In this document: positions 7,512 to 14,156 of the stretch, piece after piece | Position numbering within the stretch: position 1 is the stretch's first letter | How the letters are laid out: every line of letters starts with the position of its first letter | NCBI GenBank assembly: GCA_035506435.1 | Contig: DATJPK010000007.1 | Location: 1-15,398 of the forward strand | DNA length: 15,398 bases | Reading direction: 5' to 3' | Source of the DNA: JACTUA01 sp035506435 | Lineage (GTDB): Archaea > Halobacteriota > Methanomicrobia > Methanomicrobiales > JACTUA01 | Translations under genes and position numbers: made by a program | The notes under the pieces: model-generated | The model's database searches: none | What the model was told of the DNA's origin: nothing | Seen by the model: the letters and a program-made list of their open reading frames with translations, nothing else

Positions 7512-7829
7512 CTAGGAGGCCCCCTTTCCGGCGAGGCCGGCCATGGCCGCATCCAGGCTCCCCGTCGTCTTCTTCACGAGTATCACGAGCGCGAGGGCCA
7601 CCGCGGCGACCACCGCCTCGATCGCGATCAGGGTGAAGACCACCGCCTGGGAGACCCCGGTGTCGCCCGCGGCGAACCCGGCGGTGATGAGGAGCAGGCT
7701 CGCTCCCTTCCCCAGGAACTCGAGGCCGATGACCATCCTGATCAGGCTGCCCCTCCCGGCCAGGGCAGCGATGCCGACGCAGAACAGGCCGAACGCCGCG
7801 GCGAGGAGTGTTGCGGTGAGGGGGCTCAT
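7512..7829 (-). CDS. MrpC/NuoK/MbhG-like small membrane subunit
   Basis: This 105-residue protein has three hydrophobic helices (about 3-24, 29-52 and 60-85) and matches the MrpC/NuoK family. It shows G.....L...N/G-type packing in RMVIGLEFLGKGASLLL and an acidic residue in the third helix (LIAIEAVVAAVALAL, Glu71). In the family this subunit joins the antiporter module to the NuoJ-like subunits and carries part of the central hydrophilic axis. ATG 7829 overlaps the upstream TGA by four bases, and GGGAGGGG lies about five bases before it. The longer in-frame extension to 8111 is rejected because it runs over the neighbouring genes as Arg/Pro-rich shadow translation. Its TAG abuts the fused antiporter's ATG, so the genes are probably cotranslated. 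Confidence 0.88.
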   Translation of the reverse strand: MSPLTATLLAAAFGLFCVGIAALAGRGSLIRMVIGLEFLGKGASLLLITAGFAAGDTGVSQAVVFTLIAIEAVVAAVALALVILVKKTTGSLDAAMAGLAGKGAS

Positions 7830-8068
7830 GGAGACCCCTCCCTGGGAGCGCGGGAACCGAGGAACAGGAGGACGGCTGCCGCCCCGGCGAGGAGGATGAA
7901 GCCCTGGAGGATGACCTCGGGCGCCCTCAGCTCCCAGAGAGCGATACCGACGGCGGTGATACCGGGATCCGCGGCAGGGAGGGAGGGGGCTCCCGGGAGG
8001 ATGGTCGCGGCGAGCACGAGGAGGAGGAGGATGCCGAGGAGCGCCCCCGCGGCTGCAGAGGTCCTCAT
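7826..8068 (-). CDS. mbhE: MbhE-like (MrpA C-terminal/MrpB-type) membrane subunit
   Basis: This 80-residue membrane protein has two helices (about 5-25 and 54-73) separated by a short loop. The segment ITAVGIALWELRAPEVILQGFILLAGAAAVLLFL parallels the MbhE/MrpA C-terminal pattern (N.VTA...N.R..DTL.E...L..A..AVL.L). In Pyrococcus Mbh, MbhD and MbhE together take the place of NuoJ. ATG 8068 overlaps the mbhD-like stop by four bases (ATGA), with a clear SD GAGGTG (8074-8079, spacing 5). Its stop overlaps the MrpC-like start in the same way. It is at the short end for the family. The assignment rests on this weak pattern plus gene order. Confidence 0.72.
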   Translation of the reverse strand: MRTSAAAGALLGILLLLVLAATILPGAPSLPAADPGITAVGIALWELRAPEVILQGFILLAGAAAVLLFLGSRAPREGSP

Positions 8069-8325
8069 GACGGCACCTCAAGCTCCTCCCCGCCCGCGAG
8101 GAGGATGGCAACGAGGAAGAGGACCGCGACCAGGCCGGCCCCGACGGTGAGCTCGAGCGCCGCCGCGTACGGGGACGCGAGCAGGTAGAAGATGCCCGCG
8201 AGGAATGAGCTCGAGAGTGCGAACGCGACCACCGCCCGGATCAGGTTCCTTTCCCAGACAGCGATGATCGACAGGCCGACCGTCGCCACCCCGAGGACGG
8301 CGAAAAGCACCGGATCTGACACCAT
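8065..8325 (-). CDS. mbhD: MbhD-like (DUF4040/MrpA C-terminal type) membrane subunit, first gene of the hydrogenase operon
   Basis: This 86-residue protein has three hydrophobic helices. The segment RNLIRAVVAFALSS and then YAAALELTVGAGLVAVLFLVAI match the MbhD/DUF4040 family, in which a Glu (here in ALELTVGAG) lies on the central ion path. In Mbh and Mrp complexes it corresponds to the C-terminal helices of MrpA and to part of NuoJ. I chose ATG 8325 because GGGAGG (8338-8343) stands about 12 bases before it. A TTG at 8337 would add four residues but lies too close to that SD. The next gene overlaps its stop by four bases. No gene lies immediately upstream in this direction, so it opens the operon. 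MbhABC (MrpEFG)-like genes are absent upstream. Confidence 0.82.
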   Translation of the reverse strand: MVSDPVLFAVLGVATVGLSIIAVWERNLIRAVVAFALSSSFLAGIFYLLASPYAAALELTVGAGLVAVLFLVAILLAGGEELEVPS

Positions 8326-8410
8326 GATGAAGAACAACCTCCCGCGCCGGCCTGCCCGGGGAGGGGCGGGCCGGGCTCCTCTTTCGGATGCAGACTATCG
8401 GTTAGAGAGA

Positions 8411-8440
8411 GAGCTTAAATTTGTTATTATTTATCATGAA
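8411..8440 (-). promoter_or_regulatory. AT-rich promoter island, probable TATA region of the hydrogenase operon
   Basis: This is the longest AT-rich stretch in a window of very high GC content. On the minus strand it reads ATAAATAATAAC then AAATTTAAGC, both plausible archaeal TATA elements, followed by a CT repeat (8404-8413). Transcription would then start near 8385-8395, giving a leader of roughly 60-70 bases before the mbhD-like gene. The sequence CTTAAATTT could also serve the plus strand, so the direction is uncertain. Confidence 0.5.
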
Positions 8441-8452
8441 GAATCCCGCAGG

Positions 8453-8473
8453 GCCGGCGGGACAAACGCCGGC
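8453..8473. repeat. GC-rich inverted repeat in the hydrogenase/pyrophosphatase control region
   Basis: GCCGGCG (8453-8459) and CGCCGGC (8467-8473) form a perfect 7-bp inverted repeat around a 7-base loop (ggacaaa). It lies between the AT-rich island and the pyrophosphatase gene. It could be an operator for a dimeric regulator or an RNA hairpin. In GC-rich DNA such a repeat can also arise by chance. Confidence 0.45.
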
Positions 8474-8484
8474 AGAATACCATT

Positions 8485-8520
8485 CCGGGAACGCGGCGGG
8501 CCTTTTTTCGGGAACGTGGC
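8485..8520. repeat. 13-bp direct repeat upstream of hppA, possible regulator-binding sites
   Basis: CCGGGAACGCGGC (8485-8497) and TCGGGAACGTGGC (8508-8520) match at 11 of 13 positions. They are offset by 23 bases, close to two helical turns, so both copies would face the same side of the DNA. They lie between the AT-rich island and the suggested hppA TATA element, a natural place for a transcription factor. No known regulator was recognised. Confidence 0.4.
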
Positions 8521-8553
8521 CCAATCCTTCCCCACCGCCGGGGGAAGAATGGA

Positions 8554-8565
8554 TACCCTTAAACC
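8554..8565 (+). promoter_or_regulatory. Candidate TATA element for the pyrophosphatase gene
   Basis: The sequence taccCTTAAAcc lies about 65 bases before the hppA SD. Archaeal transcription would start about 25 bases downstream, near 8585, leaving a leader of about 45 bases. The element is a poor match to TTTATATA, so the call is tentative; the AT-rich island at 8411-8440 is the alternative. Confidence 0.35.
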
Positions 8566-8617
8566 ATCGGAGGAACCACTACATTGCACTATCCGGTCAG
8601 CGGATACTCCGAAACGT

Positions 8618-8624
8618 GAGGTGA
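8618..8624 (+). promoter_or_regulatory. Shine-Dalgarno site fixing the TTG start of hppA
   Basis: GAGGTGA stands five bases before TTG at 8630 within gtGAGGTGAagatcTTG. This strong match and its spacing point to a TTG start. The GTG inside the SD (8621) is also in frame but has no SD of its own. Confidence 0.75.
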
Positions 8625-8629
8625 AGATC

Positions 8630-10714
8630 TTGATCTATCCCCATCTGATCATCACTGTTGTCGTGAGCCTCATCGCTCTCGCAGTCGCGGCCCTCTTTGC
8701 ACGAGAGGTGCTGCAGGCAGATACGGGAACCCCGAAGATGCAGGAGGTTGCCGCGGCCATCCGGGAAGGCGCAGAGGCCTTCATCCGGCGGCAGTACACG
8801 ACCATCGCCATCCTCGGGGTGGTCGTTGCCATCCTGCTCTTCCTCGTCTACGTGATCGTTGGTGACATGGACACCGCGTGGCACACCGCCGTGGCCTTCA
8901 TCTTTGGAGCCTTCTGCTCCGGGCTCGCGGGGGTCATCGGGATGTGGATCGCGGTCCGGGCGAACCTCCGCTCCGCCGCTGCGGCGCGGACGAGCGCCGG
9001 CAGGGCCATCGTGCTCGCCTTAAGGGGCGGGGCGGTCTCCGGTCTCACCATCGTGGCGCTCTCCCTGCTCGGCGTTTCCATCATCTTCACCGCCTTTGGC
9101 GCGAACCCCCAGGACACCCCGTTCCTGATCGTCGGGTTCGGCTTCGGCGCCTCGTTCATAGCCCTCTTCGCCCAGCTGGGCGGCGGGATCTACACGAAGG
9201 CGGCCGACGTGGGGGCTGACCTCGTGGGCAAGGTCGAGGCGGGCATCCCCGAGGACGACCCGCGGAACCCCGCGGTCATCGCGGACCTCGTGGGCGACAA
9301 CGTCGGGGACTGCGCCGGGCGTGGCGCCGACCTCTTCGAGTCCACCGCGGCCGAAAACATCGGTGCCATGATCCTCGGGGTCGCCCTCTACCCGTACTTC
9401 GGGGTGAACGGGATCCTGTTCCCCCTCGTTGCCCGTGCGCTCGGCCTCATCGCGACCATCGTCGGCATCCTCGCGGTCACCGAGAAGGGGGCCGAGAAGG
9501 GGAGCCCGATGGACGCCCTGAACCGCGGCTACTACATCTGTGCCGCGCTCGCGACCCTCTTCTTCCTCGGTGCCTCCTACTACCTGTTCGGCCCCCAGTA
9601 CTACCTGTGGTTCTTCGCCGCGGGGGTCGTGGGCATCGTTCTCTCCATCGTCTTCGTGTATATCACCCTCTACTATACCGACTACGACCACCGGCCGGTT
9701 CTCGAGATCGTCAAGGCTTCGGTGACGGGCCCGGCCACGAACATCATCGCAGGTTTTTCCGTCGCCCTTGAGTGCACGGCGATCCCCGCCATCGCCATCG
9801 GGATAGCCCTCGCCCTCTCCTATTCCCTCGGCGTCTGGAGCGGGATCCCGAACGGCGGTTTCTACGGGACGGCAATCGCGACGATGGGGATGCTCGCCAC
9901 CTGCGCGTACATCCTCGCGATGGACACCTTCGGCCCCATTGTGGACAACGCCGGAGGGATCGTCGAGATGAGCGGGGAGTCGGAGGAGACCCAGAAGAAG
10001 GTCGCCCGGCTCGACGCCGCGGGGAACACGACGAAGGCCCTCACGAAGGGGTATGCCGTGGGCTCCGCGGCACTCTCGGCGTTCCTGCTCTTCTCGGCAT
10101 ACATGGACAAGGTGACCGAGCTCGTGTCGAAGACCCCTGGGATGGCGGACTACGTGTTCAACGTCGTCAATATGGCGAACCCCACGGTCTTTGTCGGTGC
10201 CCTCCTCGGGGCTATGCTCGTCTTCTTCTTCTCAGGCCTCGCCATAAGGGCCGTCGGGGAGACGGCCCAGTACATCATTCTCGAGGTGCGCCGCCAGTTC
10301 CAGGACAAGGGGATCCTCGAAGGGACAAAGAAGCCGGACTATGCATCCTGCGTGGACATCACGACCCGCGGTGCCCTGAAGAGCATGGTCCTCCCGGGCA
10401 TTGTCGCGGTCGCGTTCCCGGTCTTCGTCGGGATCGTGCTCAGGCACGAGGCCATGGCGGCCTTCCTCATGGTGGCGACCATCGTGGGGATCCTCATGGC
10501 CCTCGTGCTCAACAACGGCGGTGGCGCCTGGGACAATGCCAAGAAGTTTATCGAGACCGGCCAGTTCGGTGGGAAGAAGTCCGAGGCCCACAAGGCGGCG
10601 GTCGTCGGGGACACCGTCGGCGACCCCTTCAAGGACACCGCCGGCCCCTCGCTCCACGTGCTCGTGAAGCTCCTTGCCACGACGACGCTCGTGCTGGCTG
10701 CGCTGTATATCTGA
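8630..10714 (+). CDS. hppA: K+-independent membrane-bound H+-translocating pyrophosphatase (V-PPase)
   Basis: This protein hydrolyses cytoplasmic pyrophosphate and pumps H+ across the membrane. It has 694 residues and is rich in membrane helices, as expected for the family. The PPi/Mg-binding signatures are present: DVGADLVGKVE (193-203), NPAVIADLVGDNVGDC (213-228) and, near the C-terminus, VVGDTVGDPFKDTAGPSLH. The segment GNTTKALTKGYAVGSAAL has Lys469 and Thr472. In this family a Lys here (Ala in the K+-dependent class) marks K+-independent enzymes, which pump H+. The start is TTG 8630, supported by SD GAGGTGA. The upstream in-frame extension to 8192 crosses the divergent mbhD-like gene and is not membrane-like, so it is rejected. 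It diverges from the hydrogenase operon. Identity is certain; the ion and K+ class are inferred from the signature. Confidence 0.96.
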   Translation: MIYPHLIITVVVSLIALAVAALFAREVLQADTGTPKMQEVAAAIREGAEAFIRRQYTTIAILGVVVAILLFLVYVIVGDMDTAWHTAVAFIFGAFCSGLAGVIGMWIAVRANLRSAAAARTSAGRAIVLALRGGAVSGLTIVALSLLGVSIIFTAFGANPQDTPFLIVGFGFGASFIALFAQLGGGIYTKAADVGADLVGKVEAGIPEDDPRNPAVIADLVGDNVGDCAGRGADLFESTAAENIGAMILGVALYPYFGVNGILFPLVARALGLIATIVGILAVTEKGAEKGSPMDALNRGYYICAALATLFFLGASYYLFGPQYYLWFFAAGVVGIVLSIVFVYITLYYTDYDHRPVLEIVKASVTGPATNIIAGFSVALECTAIPAIAIGIALALSYSLGVWSGIPNGGFYGTAIATMGMLATCAYILAMDTFGPIVDNAGGIVEMSGESEETQKKVARLDAAGNTTKALTKGYAVGSAALSAFLLFSAYMDKVTELVSKTPGMADYVFNVVNMANPTVFVGALLGAMLVFFFSGLAIRAVGETAQYIILEVRRQFQDKGILEGTKKPDYASCVDITTRGALKSMVLPGIVAVAFPVFVGIVLRHEAMAAFLMVATIVGILMALVLNNGGGAWDNAKKFIETGQFGGKKSEAHKAAVVGDTVGDPFKDTAGPSLHVLVKLLATTTLVLAALYI

Positions 10715-10730
10715 AGATCAAAGGAATATT

Positions 10731-10743
10731 CTCTTTTTCTTTC
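10731..10743 (+). terminator. T-rich tract after hppA, likely archaeal oligo-T terminator
   Basis: ctctttttctttc begins 17 bases after the hppA stop and is a rare pyrimidine/T-rich run in this GC-rich DNA. Archaeal RNA polymerase can terminate on oligo-T without a hairpin. The short gap separates hppA from the convergent DP1 gene. Confidence 0.55.
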
Positions 10744-10752
10744 GCTTCGGTT

Positions 10753-12150
10753 TCAGGCAAAGTCCATGACCTGCGGCTCCAGGGTCTGAAGGTCGACCAC
10801 CACCGCCCGGCCCGGCGTCGGGGTGATGTTCACCTGTTTCTGGAACTTCGTCTGGCCCTGCCAGCAGCCGGCGTTCACCCCGAGCACCCCGCGGTACCTC
10901 GTGATTCCACTCGTGTGGACATGGCCGGTGTGCAGGATCTCGGGGACCGGATCGATGACCAGCCGGTCCCTTGGCTCAGGGGAGACGGGGGTCCGCCTTC
11001 CGTAAACGGGGGCGAGGTGCCGGCGCTCGAGCATCTCCACCATCATCTCCTCGGGCCGGGAATACGAGGCGCGGGGGATAAGGCCGATCATATCGTCGAT
11101 GGACCGGCCATGGTACATCAGGACCCGGACGCCCTGGAGGGAGAGGAGGGCCGGGTTCTCGACAAAGTGACAGTTGCCGGGGAAACCCTTCCTGAAGTCC
11201 GGGGGGATCGCCACCTGGGGCTCCGACGGCCTCACCACGTCGTGGTTCCCGGGCGATATAACGACGGCGATTTCCTTCGGGATCCCTGCCATGAGCTCCG
11301 CGAGACGCCGGTACTGTTCGTAGATGTCCCGGATGGTGAGCTCCTCCTCCTGGCCAGGGTATACCCCGATCCCGTCCACCAGATCCCCGCAGACGAGGAG
11401 GTATCCCGCCCCCGAGGAAGGAAGCCATTCGACGAACCGCTCCCAGGCCCCGTCAAGGAAGGTGGATGAGCCGGCATGCACGTCAGAGATGAGCACCGCC
11501 TTCCCCGGGCGGGTGCTCGTGAAGGGGGCATGGGTGAGGGGGACATCGGGCCGCACGAGCTGCTCGGCAAAAAGGAGCCTCCCGTCCTGGGAGAGGCGCC
11601 CCCTCGCGCCGATGACCTCGTCGGGGAGCAGCCGCTCGGCCTCGGCAAATCCCTCCCTTCCCTTGTTGAAGAGCACCGGTATCTGCCCGGTCGGGTCCTC
11701 GAGGTCCACGAGCCGGTGGCCGTTCGCGGTCGTGCGCACGTCGAGCACCATCCCCGTGACCATGCACTCCTCCTGCCGGTACCGGGTGCTGCGGGTGAGG
11801 GCCTCGATGGGGACGGGGTTCACCCGCGACCGGAGGATCTCGGAGAGGCGGGTGTACCGGTCCCGGAAGTAGGGGAAGAAGTCCTCGAACCGGTTCTTCT
11901 CGGGGGAGTCTCCCGCCTTCCCCGCGATCACCTCGAGATCCGGCTCGGGCAGGAACCGCTCGCCGTCACGGACCGGGGAGAGGTCGGGGATGTGCACCGC
12001 AGACACGACGAGGGTGCCGTGCGGGACCCCCGCCAGGATCTTATCAAGAAGATGTGGATCGTTTTTCTCGCGCAGGTAGGAGACCACGTCGGGGTGCACC
12101 TGGAGTTTCGCCTCCAGGAACCGGCGCACGATCTCCCCGTCCGCAAGCAT
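10753..12150 (-). CDS. polB: DNA polymerase D small subunit DP1 (PolD exonuclease subunit)
   Basis: This is the 3'-5' proofreading exonuclease subunit of the archaeal replicative polymerase D, working with the large subunit DP2, which is not in the window. It has 465 residues from ATG 12150. An OB-fold region (about 125-205, with VLDVRTTANGHRLVDLEDPTG) precedes a Mre11-like calcineurin phosphoesterase domain. All metal motifs are visible: SDVHAG (222-227), GDLVDG (255-260), PGNHD (300-304), YHGRS (346-350) and TGHVH (408-412). It is therefore expected to be an active nuclease, unlike eukaryotic B-subunits. A GTG at 12153 is an alternative start one codon upstream. No SD is visible, and a TATA-like element about 25 bases upstream suggests a leaderless mRNA. 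It runs convergent to hppA and divergent from the signal peptidase gene. Confidence 0.96.
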   Translation of the reverse strand: MLADGEIVRRFLEAKLQVHPDVVSYLREKNDPHLLDKILAGVPHGTLVVSAVHIPDLSPVRDGERFLPEPDLEVIAGKAGDSPEKNRFEDFFPYFRDRYTRLSEILRSRVNPVPIEALTRSTRYRQEECMVTGMVLDVRTTANGHRLVDLEDPTGQIPVLFNKGREGFAEAERLLPDEVIGARGRLSQDGRLLFAEQLVRPDVPLTHAPFTSTRPGKAVLISDVHAGSSTFLDGAWERFVEWLPSSGAGYLLVCGDLVDGIGVYPGQEEELTIRDIYEQYRRLAELMAGIPKEIAVVISPGNHDVVRPSEPQVAIPPDFRKGFPGNCHFVENPALLSLQGVRVLMYHGRSIDDMIGLIPRASYSRPEEMMVEMLERRHLAPVYGRRTPVSPEPRDRLVIDPVPEILHTGHVHTSGITRYRGVLGVNAGCWQGQTKFQKQVNITPTPGRAVVVDLQTLEPQVMDFA

Positions 12151-12171
12151 CACCGTACCATATGATCCTTC

Positions 12172-12183
12172 GGGTTATTTCTT
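12172..12183 (-). promoter_or_regulatory. Candidate TATA element for the DP1 gene
   Basis: The minus strand reads AAGAAATAACC about 25 bases before the GTG/ATG start of DP1. With the usual TATA-to-start distance, transcription would begin at or next to the start codon. This fits the absence of an SD and suggests a leaderless transcript. Confidence 0.45.
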
Positions 12184-12273
12184 CTTCCCTTCTCCACGGG
12201 GGGGTGAAGAGCGGAACGCGTTACAGCGCCCCTTCGGGAGAAAGCGGCCTGTCCATGCGGGTTTTCTCAATCT

Positions 12274-12288
12274 AAAAAGTTTATGTAG
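12274..12288 (+). promoter_or_regulatory. TATA box with BRE-like A-run for the signal peptidase-cofH transcript
   Basis: aaaaagTTTATGTAG is the best archaeal promoter match in the window: an A-rich BRE followed by a TTTATATA-like box. The ATG lies 32 bases after the box, so the leader is predicted at only about 10-15 bases. No strong SD precedes the ATG, which fits a nearly leaderless mRNA. The rest of the 166-base gap to the DP1 gene shows nothing else. Confidence 0.65.
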
Positions 12289-12319
12289 ATATGCCGCGTA
12301 CCACGAGTACGGCAACCCC

Positions 12320-13006
12320 ATGGTAAAAGAGGTTCCTCGCGGGCGGGTAAAGGCGGCGGTGAAGGCGTTCCGGGAGAGCGACCACTGGGCGGTCGCCCTC
12401 GGCCGGGAGGTCCTCTGGGTCGTGGCCGTCGTGGGCGGTATCGCCCTCCTCCTCTACCTGGTCTGCGGGACCTGGCCCGCGGTGGTGGCGGTGGAATCGG
12501 AGAGCATGGTCCCGAACATGCAGGTGAACGACCTGGTCTTCGTCGTCCAGGAGGACCGGTTCGGGCCCCTCCAGACCTTCGAAGCAGGAAGGAGCTCGGG
12601 ATACATGAAGTTCGGGAACTACGGGGACGTCATCATCTACCGGCCGAACGGCGCCCCGAACATCCACCCGATTATCCACCGGGCCATCGCGTACCACGAC
12701 GCCGCATGGTTCGAAACAAATCTCCATGTCACCGAGACCCATGCCGGCTACCTGACCCTGGGCGACAACAACCAGATCTTTGACCAGCAGTCATCCATCC
12801 AGGGCATCGGTCCCATCCAGCCGGTAAAGGACGAGTGGATCGTGGGAAAGGCGCTCTTCTCCGTGCCCCTCCTCGGGTACCCGACCCTCCATTACCCTGA
12901 GTTTGCCGCTGCGGTCATCATCCTCCTCATCATCCACGAGGTGTACGTCTCCCGGGCTGACGATGAACCCGAGGAGAAAAAGCGGAAGAAGAAAGGGAGG
13001 AGGTGA
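12320..13006 (+). CDS. Archaeal/Sec11-type signal peptidase I
   Basis: This membrane serine protease removes signal peptides from exported proteins on the outer face of the membrane. It has 228 residues. After a short charged N-terminus comes one membrane helix (about 31-50), then the catalytic box ESESMVPNM with Ser62. The second box ends in IIHRAIAY with His120, where bacterial enzymes have Lys, as in archaeal and ER Sec11 types. LGDNNQIFDQ supplies Asp149 and Asp155. A stretch between Ser and His (about 78-100) spaces out the usual order. A second membrane helix (about 193-210) is followed by a very basic tail (EEKKRKKKGRR). Its TGA lies inside the SD of cofH, so the two genes are translationally coupled. 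The family call is secure. Confidence 0.93.
   Translation: MVKEVPRGRVKAAVKAFRESDHWAVALGREVLWVVAVVGGIALLLYLVCGTWPAVVAVESESMVPNMQVNDLVFVVQEDRFGPLQTFEAGRSSGYMKFGNYGDVIIYRPNGAPNIHPIIHRAIAYHDAAWFETNLHVTETHAGYLTLGDNNQIFDQQSSIQGIGPIQPVKDEWIVGKALFSVPLLGYPTLHYPEFAAAVIILLIIHEVYVSRADDEPEEKKRKKKGRR
12999..13006 (+). promoter_or_regulatory. Shine-Dalgarno site of cofH overlapping the signal peptidase stop
   Basis: GGAGGTGA stands five bases before ATG 13012 and contains the TGA stop of the upstream gene. It decides for ATG 13012 over the in-frame GTG at 13003, which falls within the SD itself. Confidence 0.85.
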
Positions 13007-13011
13007 GCGCC

Positions 13012-14097
13012 ATGGCAGGTGTCAGGACCCTGATCAGGGACGTGTCGGGCGGCCACCGGCTCACCGAAAAGGAGGCCGCGCTGCTCATGGAGGCGACGGG
13101 CAGGGATGTCTGGGCCGTCGCAGCATGTGCAGACCGGATGCGGGAGGACCGGGTCGGCGAGGCGGTCACCTACGTCCGGAACCAGAATATCAACGTCACG
13201 AACATCTGCGTGAATGCCTGCGGTTTCTGCGGGTTCTCCCGGAAGGATGGAGATCCCGATGCCTACTTCTTTGACCGGGCCGTGGTCCAGGCGAAGGCGG
13301 CGAAGGCGCGGGAGAGGAACGTCACCGAGATTTGCACGGTAAGCGGTCTCCATCCTGACTTTACCGCGGATTCCTATGTCGACATCCTGACCTGGATCCG
13401 GGAGGCGGCCCCGGGGGTCCATCTCCACGCGAGTAACCCGATGGAGGTGGCCTATGGCGCGAGGCAGAGCGGCATCTCCACGGCAGAGATGGCCCGCCGG
13501 CTGAAGGAGGCCGGCCTCGGGTCCATGTGCGGGACGGCCGCGGAGATCCTCGTCGACGATATCAGGGGGGTGATCTGCCCGGGGAAGGTGGACACGGCGA
13601 CCTGGGAGCGGGTCATCCGGGAGGTGCATGGCCTCGGCATTCCGACGACGGCGACCATCATGTACGGCCATTGCGAGAGCGTGGCAGACCGGGCACGACA
13701 CCTCTCGATCCTGCGCTCCATTCAGGACGACACCGGCGGGTTTACCGAGTTCGTGCCCCTCTCCTTCATACACATGCAGACTCCCCTCTACCGGAAGGGA
13801 CGTGCGAGGGCCGGGGCGACAGGGCGGGACGACCTCCTCATGATCGCGGTCTCCCGGCTCTTCCTCGACAACATCCCGCACATCCAGTCCTCGTGGGTGA
13901 AGCTCGGGAAGAAGCTCGCCCAGCTCGGCCTCGTCGCCGGGGCAGACGACCTGGGCGGCACCATGTACGAGGAGTCCATTTCAAAGGGGGCGGGTGCGAC
14001 GGACACCGAGTATCTCGACCCGGCAGAAATGGCGAGGATGGCGGGGGACCTGGGGCGGCCCCTCAGGCAGCGGACGACCCTCTACGAGCTGATCTGA
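13012..14097 (+). CDS. cofH: FO synthase subunit 2 (CofH), radical SAM enzyme of coenzyme F420 synthesis
   Basis: CofH joins the 4-hydroxybenzyl part of tyrosine to 5-amino-6-ribitylaminouracil; CofG then closes the ring to give FO, the chromophore of the methanogen hydride carrier F420. The protein has 361 residues. The radical SAM cluster motif is NICVNACGFCGF, with Cys66, Cys70 and Cys73 (C-x3-C-x2-C). The preceding QNINVTN, HLHASNPMEV mid-protein and the C-terminal LGGTMYEESISKGAGA are typical of the CofH/MqnE/MqnC group. In a methanogen CofH is favoured over menaquinone-pathway relatives. CofG is not in the window. Several methanogens carry more than one CofH-like copy, so this could be a paralog. 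Start ATG 13012 is set by an ideal SD, and the gene shares a transcript with signal peptidase. Confidence 0.9.
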   Translation: MAGVRTLIRDVSGGHRLTEKEAALLMEATGRDVWAVAACADRMREDRVGEAVTYVRNQNINVTNICVNACGFCGFSRKDGDPDAYFFDRAVVQAKAAKARERNVTEICTVSGLHPDFTADSYVDILTWIREAAPGVHLHASNPMEVAYGARQSGISTAEMARRLKEAGLGSMCGTAAEILVDDIRGVICPGKVDTATWERVIREVHGLGIPTTATIMYGHCESVADRARHLSILRSIQDDTGGFTEFVPLSFIHMQTPLYRKGRARAGATGRDDLLMIAVSRLFLDNIPHIQSSWVKLGKKLAQLGLVAGADDLGGTMYEESISKGAGATDTEYLDPAEMARMAGDLGRPLRQRTTLYELI

Positions 14098-14108
14098 ACC
14101 AGTCCAGA

Positions 14109-14156
14109 GGGGCCCCTACCCCCCGGACGATCCCGGCTCCTGATGGACCCGGGATC
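14109..14156. terminator. Hairpin region between convergent cofH and flavoprotein genes
   Basis: GATCCCGG (14129-14136) and CCGGGATC (14149-14156) form a perfect 8-bp stem with a 12-base loop; the last base overlaps the flavoprotein stop codon. A 10-bp palindrome, AGGGGCCCCT, lies just upstream. No oligo-T run follows, so a bidirectional transcription barrier is only a suggestion. Confidence 0.4.

Noticed and set aside
7830..8111. N-terminal extension of the MrpC-like gene
   Set aside because: It covers the mbhE-like gene in another frame with Arg/Pro-rich shadow sequence. ATG 7829 has an SD and the operon's usual ATGA overlap.
1..8325. Reading the operon as F420H2 dehydrogenase (Fpo) or complex I
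   Set aside because: The large subunit keeps all four nickel-binding cysteines and the small subunit has the hydrogenase C-x2-C spacing. MbhD/E-like genes also argue for a hydrogenase.
8192..8629. N-terminal extension of the pyrophosphatase frame back to 8192
   Set aside because: It overlaps the mbhD-like gene on the other strand and crosses the promoter region. A strong SD supports the start at 8630, where the membrane protein begins.
9772..11469. Plus-strand 565-codon frame across hppA and DP1
   Set aside because: It is out of frame with hppA and antisense to DP1, both of which have unmistakable motifs. It has no family resemblance.
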